Assembly: GCA_029964075.1 (NCBI GenBank)
Contig: CM057135.1
Coordinates: forward strand, 29,935,366 to 29,999,365
Direction: 5' to 3'
From: Patiria pectinifera
Taxonomy: Eukaryota; Echinodermata; Asteroidea; Valvatida; Asterinidae
Length of the DNA: 64,000 nt
The position numbers and the translations under genes were made by a program. Shown piece by piece: positions 52,201 to 61,200 of this stretch (within the stretch, counting starts at the first letter, position 1; each line of letters begins with the position of its first letter). Below the pieces are notes generated by a model. It saw only the letters and a program-made list of their open reading frames with translations. It ran no database searches and was not told the DNA's origin.

Positions 52201-55200
52201 TCCTTTACGACCATTCATTTTTTTGTCTTTGATGCTATAACCAGTTGGATCGTGATGGCCTCCACGACCTCAACGTCCAAGGCGAGTGGCAGATCAAGAC
52301 GGGGACCTACTGGGTGCGGTACATCCACGTGGAGCTGCTTGGGTTCACGCCCCAGTGTGCCCCAGGGTCCAACATCAAGGTTGGCGACAGGGTGAGGGTC
52401 ACACGCAACGTCACCTCACCCAAGTACAAATGGGGGTCAGTGTCCCACCAGAGCGTGGGGACAGTTACTGGTGAGTGAGACAGTTCAATGACATAGGAAT
52501 AGGATTCAATATCAAAAGTTCAACAGTATTGACCGTAGACTTTTAGTGTTTGTGAGATCAACTTTAACTTTCCCAAAACTACAGGAAAGTTAAATGTAAT
52601 CAAAAATGAAATTTCAGTGTATTTTATAATTTTCTCAAATTTTTTCATTTAATTTTTATACATTGTGCTCTTCAATAGCTAATAGTTCATTTTCTGGTCT
52701 AGAACCACACCTCGAATTTCCAGAAGGTTTTAATCAAAGATTGTTGGCTGAGGTAGAATTGTACCATAAATGCATGTTGGTGCATTATTTTGTTGCTTCA
52801 GTTGAGAATTTTTCAAATTTATTTGAGTTGGAAAATTGTAACTGTGATCGTTACATTATTTATATTTCAATTGTTAGGCTTCAGTGCCAATGGCAAAGAT
52901 GTGACTGTTAACTTCCCCCAGCAGCCCCACTGGACTGGGCTGGTATCCGAGATGGAACTGGTGCCCAGCACACACACCGGTGTCACGTGAGTATTAACAC
53001 CCATTTCAGAGTCACGTCAAACCAAATCGTACTATGAGTGACTCATGTTGAACAAAATGCATGTCAGTTACAGACAGGCGAACTTTTAGCTAAATTTGCC
53101 ATTAACTATACTCTTGAGTCATTCTTAATGACTGTTATGATTGATCTTGCGATGTAGTCGCTCCTTCTTACATCAAAGTTTTTATGTAAATAATGAAATA
53201 ACTTGGTATGCCACGACTCGAACGTCAATCTGATATGCATGTAACATTGCCTACAAACAAAAACTCAAATAACACTTGTATTTTGCGTGTGAAAGCATGA
53301 TGCCTTAAAAAAAACCTTGCAAAATCTCTATATGATTGCTTGAAATTCTTGTTTGTGCGGCATGTGTAGATGCGACGGTTGCCGGGCAACCTACATCACT
53401 GGTCCCCGTTTCAAGTGCAAGACATGTGACGACTTTGACTTCTGTGAAAACTGCTTCCGGACCCGACGCAACCACCGCCACCCATTTGTGCGCATTTCTG
53501 AACCAGGTCAGTTTAAAAAAAAAGAATCATCTGAACTTTTTCTTGACTAAACAGAAAGTGTTTTGTCCACTTGCTTCCTTGAATTTGATCTAATTTCTCT
53601 AATTCTATTTTTACAGGCTGAAGCCACTCAGTTTTTTTGGGTCCCCTTGAGAACTTGAATGTAATGGAAAGGCCATTTACAATTGTGTGCCCTTTTTTCA
53701 ATTCCAAAGTTTACGCTTTGTTCACAGTTGATGGTTACATTTTATTTTTGAGTTGTGATCCCTAGCTTAGGACATAGCTCACAGACATGCAAGTTTTCCT
53801 CGGATCCGCTAATTTCCTCGTGTTTTACTTCTCATGAATGCCATTGCAAATTGAAAAAAACTGTACAGAGTCTTGTGTGATTTGGAATTTTCTCGTTTTG
53901 CTCAGTTTCCCAGTTGCATGCCTGAGCTCAGTGAGTAGAACACTGGAGCGGCATTCCGTAGGTCTCGAGTTCAAATCCCACTCTTGTCAATTTTTTTCTG
54001 TCACTCATTAAGAACTAATTGCTTGTTATCAGGGAGTTCACCCATCAATGTTGGCCGGCCAGGCCGTGGACGGCGTAGGGTGGGCCCCGTGGCGGGGTCC
54101 CTGATCGAAGACTGGTCTCGATGCGTGAAGAATAGCGAGGTCTCCTCTAAGGAAGGCCATATCGCCAGGCTGGTGGATGGCAACCCCAACACCTTCTGGC
54201 AATCCTCTGGCTCACAGGGAAAGGTAACCACATCTTTGAAGGTAGAGTAGATCATTAGGAGCTGTCCAAAAAGTAACTGACAAAATTATTGTTGAAAAGC
54301 TTACTTGGTTTAAAAATAGTTATGGCAATAAACTCCCTGTGAAATTATTTTTTGTGGCATGCTGTCATTTTGAAGAAAACAAAAAAAGACGGCAATTTCC
54401 AAAGATGCGTCAAGTGACGCATTTTTGGAAACTTCCGATGGTAGTTGGTTTGTAATTAGGCGAATCCATGAACGGTATTATTATTATTATTATTATTATT
54501 ATGTCTGGCAGACATTAATTCGAAATTGTGAAGGAATGATTTAATAACTAAAGATGGGCTGTTGTCTCTTTGGTCGATATCTCATTTAAAAATGATGATA
54601 TCTCATTTAAAAATGATGATATCTCATTCAAAAATGATGATATCTCATTCAAAACTTTTGTGTTGCTAGAAAAATAACAATTTAGAAAAAGAATCTTTTT
54701 TTTTGTGATGAAGCTTGAAAAATGCATGAAGAACCATCTTTTATGGTCAGGATTTGTTGGATGGACTGTTTGTTCACTGGCTTATCGTATCACCATCTGA
54801 ACAATTTTGCAACAGCCAGAAGTTTTGTATGGATGAATATTATTGTCTCCTCCTGTCACCACAGCACTACATCCGTCTGACAATGCAACCCAACATCCTT
54901 GTCCACCGTCTACGCATGACTGTTGACCCCAATGACAGCAGCTACCAACCCTCCATGGTCATCATCTCAGGGGGAGACAGCATCCCTAATCTCAAGGAGC
55001 TCAAGACCCTCCGCATCGGTCCCACCGAGTCACTCATCACGCTGCTGCAAGACATCAAAGAGGTAGACTGAGAGATTTTTTTCATAAATCTGAAAGAGCA
55101 AGGAAATTTTGCTTCACTAAACTGTCTTTCTCTGATATCGTACATGAATTATTTCATGCAAATTCTTTATGAGTTTGTAGAGTGTAGTCTGATGTCTTGT

Positions 55201-58200
55201 GGACATTTTGACACCACTTTCATTAAACTTTGATGCAGCTTTTTTGTAAAATGTCAGTTTCTTTTTACTAGGGTTACCAATTTATTCCTTTTCTTTCTTT
55301 GAGTTGTTTTGGAAATACTTCTCAAAGAGATTCTTCCACATAGTGCCATGCAAAGTCTTAAATCTTATTTTGTTTTGGAAAATGTATTCATTCATGGATG
55401 GAAGCCTTGAATTTCAATTATCATAACGACAAAATGCTTTGTTTAATTGAGCTTGAATTTTGGTCATGTATTAAGCATGAATGTCTCTATAAGCCTACCA
55501 AAATTCGTAAAATTGCATTAATGGCATTTCTGAGATCAGAAAAGGCGGGCAATTTAATTACTGAGTGATTATAACTCAAATATCTTCAGCATAATAGAGT
55601 TCAAGTCCAACAGTATTGACTGCCAGATTCATTTTTAATTAATTGATAGAAAGTTTATTGATAACCTGATTGATTATCACCCCTAGTACCATCGCGTGAT
55701 TGACATCAGCATCAAGCAGTGCAAGTCCAGCGGCATCGACTGCAAGGTCCACGGCCTGTCCATCGTGGGACGTCTCTGCCCCGACGAGGACGACGTCGCT
55801 GCCACGTTCTCCTTCTTAGCCTCCGAGAACGAAGACGAAGATGAGCGGAGTAATGCCAGGGTCCTGGCCCGTCGCCGGTCGGCCGAGGGTATCGGCGGGA
55901 GAGACATACAGACGAAGGTCTTCGTCTGGGGACTGAATGATAAGGATCAACTGGGCGGACCAAAGGGATCAAAGGTAAATTCCTGAGGTTGCTCAATGTA
56001 ACAAGTTCATATCCTCAAGTTGTATTATTGGGCTTGAACTTTTTTTACAAAGGAGGATGCTGGCGACTTATTTAGTTTTGCTAATGATGGATCCAAAATT
56101 GGCGGTTGTCTTTTTTTTTCTTCAAAACTTTTTTCCAAGGCGGTGGATGTTGTTTTTCTTAGAATTGCCAAAACTTCTCTGAGACAAGCTTTTTAACCTC
56201 AAAATGGCTACTCATTCACGCTGGAAACAAATATTAAGACATGAGATGTTTCTGATGGTGAAAATATCAGAATATACAGCAGATTTTGCCATTAAAATAT
56301 GAAAATTAAAAAAAAAATTAGTGTTGCTGGAAAAAAGGATGTAGGCGGGGACGAAAAACTGGTACATTTTTTTTGGCCTTAAGACATAACACATTACTGC
56401 AATGAGGATTGTGTATTCCTCTTGTAACCGTTGAAGATGAAATTGCCCTGTAACTGTGTTAGTCTTGCAAATAAGGCACGATGTACATACTTCTTTTAAG
56501 AATGCTTTGACATGTTGAAACTGTCCTCTCCACTTGAAGACTTGCATTTCATTTTTCTTGCAGATCAAGACACCCGTCCTGAATGAGTTCCTATCCAATC
56601 TGAAGGTAGTGCAGGTGGCTGGGGGATCCAAAAGTCTTTTTGTTGGTAAGAAACTTCAGTCCAAACATCAAGAGTTGCTTGTGATTTTCATTTCTGTAAG
56701 TGTCACTTATTAAAAGTTTTGTTTGAACCAAATTTCTTGATAGTGAATATGAGGTAAAAATATAAATTTGACTTTAATACCTACAGAGTGCTTGATAGCT
56801 TAGTTGACGTATTTTATAAACAATGTATACTCACTGTTGTCCCGACTGATTGTGAGAAAAAATTCCGAAACTACTCCAGTGGGACTGGAACCCTGCACCT
56901 CCAGCTTACTAGATTAAAATATTAAAACTGAATTTGTGTTGCCAACAGTGACGGCTGAAGGTAGAGTGTTTGCTTGCGGTGAAGGCACCAACGGACGACT
57001 GGGTCTGGGTTCCTCCGCTAATGTCTCGTCTCCCAAGCAACTCATGGCCTTACAGCAGTATACCGTCAAAAAAGTCGCCGTCCATTCAGGTAAGGAGACT
57101 GTTAACATTCAAGAGTCACATTGAGCCAAAGTATTTGGAATATTTAAAGTTTGTGAATACCTTAACATTTGAGTGTTTATGTAGAGCGGAGAACTGATGC
57201 AGTTATGTATGCCAATCCGTTTTCTTAATTTGAATTAAGATTAAACATTTGTCTTTTCAGGTGGACGTCACGCCATGGCCCTGACCATGGATGGTAAAGT
57301 CTTCTCATGGGGTGAGGGGGAGGACGGAAAGCTGGGCCACTTCAGCAGAATGTAAGAATGATATTTATTTATTCAAATGTTTCTACTTTGACGCCAAAAA
57401 AAAAAGAATGGTATTAATATAAGAAAAACTTTACCTGTCAATTAATGATGTAAAGAAGTCTTATTCCATCTGTTGATTAATTTTTCTTGAAATATTATCA
57501 GTTGAAAGTTTTGTGTGGTTACAATATTTTGGCTCAATCTTTTAATTGTTTTTCCTTATGATATCAGTAAAATAGCTGTGTTTGATCCCAGTTTGTTAGC
57601 TCCATTCTAAAAGTCTATATCAACATTGAAAAAGTAAGCAGTAAAATTCAAAGAAAGCACTATACTCGAACAAAAGGGGTATTTATTTTGTCTTCATATT
57701 TGAAACGACGTTTGCACTTTTTTGAAAGTCAAACTTTCAGGGTATGTTTTTTTATAGCTCGTGTGGTTACTAGATTTTTTAGACTGAAACATGTTTGACT
57801 TAAGTTTGTGGGTACGTAAAAGCGGAATGTTTCTGTCAAGAACTAGAGGTATTCACGTGAGGTTTTCGTCAGTATGCCCCAACCAATGGAGGTTCACTTT
57901 TTTTGGAGAATATGTTTTGATAACGACTTTTTACTATCTACAGGAATTGTGACAAGCCCAGGGCTATCGAAGCTCTCAAGACCAAGCGTGTGAGGGACAT
58001 TGCCTGTGGTAGCTCCCACAGTGCAGCAGTCACGTCTAGCGGGGAGCTGTTTACCTGGGGGCTAGGGGAATACGGACGACTGGGACACGGAGACAACACT
58101 ACCCAGCTCAGACCTAAACTGGTGGGTTTTAACGGCTGTTGTGTCTTGTCAAGTTTTTGATAGTGGTCGACTGTGGCCTTATGGTCTGTTGTTTTGGACT

Positions 58201-61200
58201 GAAGGTCTTGTGGACAATGATTACAGATTGTGGGTTCAATCCTTACCCTATGATTGTAATGTGTGTGTCCTTGGGCAAGACACTTTATCACAATTCTTTC
58301 CAGCCATGAATGAATGATACTGGTGAACGGTGCCTGTCAGGATCAAGATGGTTGTTGTATTTGAGTTAACTTTTTCTTTGATAAAATGCCTTAACACCTT
58401 GAGTGCCAATTTTAGTATTATGTTCTTTTCATAATTACGCGATATCATTACACTCTTACCTGAATAAGAATGCAACCAAATTTCCCTGATTTGGTTTTCA
58501 CCTTTCATAAACAAATTTGCTGAAGATTCACACTGTAGAGTAGCTTAATAGGCTGGATGGTTTTGGCAGTGAAATGACCCATGATCAATTCTGGCATCTC
58601 ATTATACGACATTATACATCTGAATATACGACATTATACATCTGAATATACTGCATCATTTTTAACATCACATTGTCTTTTTCTTCTCGTTCCGTAGGTG
58701 AAAGCTCTAGCCGGTCAGCGTGTCATGCAAGTCGCCTGCGGCAGTCGGGACGCCCAGACCCTGGCCCTGACCGACGAGGGTCTGGTGTACTCCTGGGGGG
58801 ATGGGGACTTTGGCAAGCTGGGCCGTGGGGGTAGCGAGGGGTGTAGCGTGCCTCACAACGTGGAGAGATTGAACAGTCATGGGATCTTGCAGATTGAGTG
58901 CGGGGCACAGTTCTCACTTGCGCTGTCCAAAACCGGCACAGTCTGGACCTGGTAAGGATTGTCCTTTTTTTGTGTGTTGTCTGAAAGAGAAAAATCCTGA
59001 ATTTTGACTCGGAATATGAATGCCTTTATTTAAATGGCTCAGAACCATAAAAAGCTTTGGCGACAGATTTCTCAGTGAACCATTTGAGTGCCTGATTAGC
59101 CTTAGAAACGATATTTAATCTGAAAATTTTGATTCTGAAGTTTATCTTTAAATTGTTTGTTTCTAGCCTATAAAGATGACTATTGACTGTTTGCAGATTT
59201 TATTTAACATCAAGTACATTTAAAAACTTGCGGTTACTCATTAAAAAAAAAAGCACTAAATCATTGCTGAGTTTAATATGCAGTATGAATTACAATACCA
59301 AGGAATACATGCAATAACATTTGAAATCCAAAGAAGTCAGATACAGAAGTGGGATAAAAGTTTTGAAGATTAACCAGTTTGTGCCGGTATTATTTTTACA
59401 TCAACGAGACCCAGGCGCGGGGTTGTTATTCACGAACATCGATGCCGGACGGGTTCAGGCTGTCATCTGCGGGTAGCACACCCTGATATATCTGGCCTCA
59501 CTTGCTGCAAGCGGGTCGCTGACAGATATTTCCGGCCTCGCTCGTTGCGTGTTTATCCGTCATCCGTTCCGAATACCGCAAAACCTTTGCGTGTATACAC
59601 GTCACTGGACATGAACTGGTTAAGTCAACTTCGTAATGAATAACCAATAGTCCATCATTTCACCCCAGGGGGAAAGGTGATTACTTCCGTCTGGGCCACG
59701 GTGCCGACTCCCACGTCCGCAAGCCCCAGAATGTAGAAGGTCTGAAGGGCAAGAAGATCATCCACGTCGCGGCTGGTGCCCTTCACTGCCTGGCGGTTAC
59801 CGACACAGGACAGGTGTTTGCCTGGGGCGACAACGACCACGGACAACAGGGAAATGGTAAGTGTTATCCCGTTAATACCTGTACCGCCCCAAGCCGCCCT
59901 GCTTATTATTCCCTGTTCTGCCAGAAACCGCCCGAGGACTATATTGCTCAATGGATTCTTTAGGGAATAAGCACAATGTAATACAATGTAATACAATGTA
60001 ATACAATTTTGATTTTCGTATTTTCATTATTTGTTGATGAAACGTGTTGATACTAACATGGAACTCAGTTTATGCAGCAATATGTAATGGCTGATCAGGA
60101 TTTGTCCAAAAGCCCAGCCCACCTTTGGTTTGAGTACATTTCTCACAGTGTTTGTGACTGGGTTTGGCAAAGCTATTTGTGGTCACCTGACCAAAACTCA
60201 TGATCTAATTGGCCACTGCGCACTGTTTTGTTGACAGGCAGGGATGGTCCATTAAACTTGCTCAAAAAAGTTGGGGGGGGGGGCTAGGAATGCCCCTCCC
60301 CACTACTTATAAGTTGTCAACTGGCCACACAAATTTGACAACTGCCAAGATATTGAAAATTTGTTAAAAAAACAACTTTTTGAATTCTTCCCAAAGCTTT
60401 TTAAATTTGTTACAACTTATTATAATTTTCTATTTTCCCTCTTAACTTGTTTATGAAGAACTGCAGTTTGTCTAGCATGCATGAAAATCAGGCTTCAAGG
60501 TCTTATACACTAGTTATCTCGACACTTGTTTTTCAAGAACTGTTTTGTATTTTTGTCATATTAGGGACCGTGACCGTGGACAAGAAACCGACTCTAGTCG
60601 CAGGCCTGGAGGGAGTGCGTATCACCAACGTGGCCTGCGGGTCCTCTCATAGCATCGCCTGGTCAACCACTGATGCAGCGGTCCCCTGCATGCATGAACC
60701 TGTGCTGTTCACTACACCTAGAGATCCACTGGGGGCCACTGAACTCGGTAAGCAACTAAATGTAGGTCTTCTTAAACGCTGTTATCTGTGACAACTTTCA
60801 TATCACTGTTGATTGTAAGCGAAGAATGTTGGTTAAGTGTAGCTGAAATTATAGTATTTTTCATGAGAATCGGTTCATGTGCTCATTTTGTCAGGCTACA
60901 CAGCAGGAAACTTTGGCTAGCCAAAAACATGTGTTTAGCAACAAACTTAAATGCACTCAAATATGCTGAGAACAGAAGGTTTTGCTTAGCAGCTATAGGT
61001 TACCAGCCAAAATAACCTGTGATGTATGTTGAATGTGACTGGTTCCCCCTTGTGTTTTGCTAACCAACACAATTTGCTTAACGATGTTTTCAGCCAAATT
61101 CCATAGGATAAATGTTATGCAGAATTACGGCTAGGGCTTGCAATTACACATGTGCCAATTGAAGAGGCTTTAGCCACTTCCCATAGATATGTGTATAACT

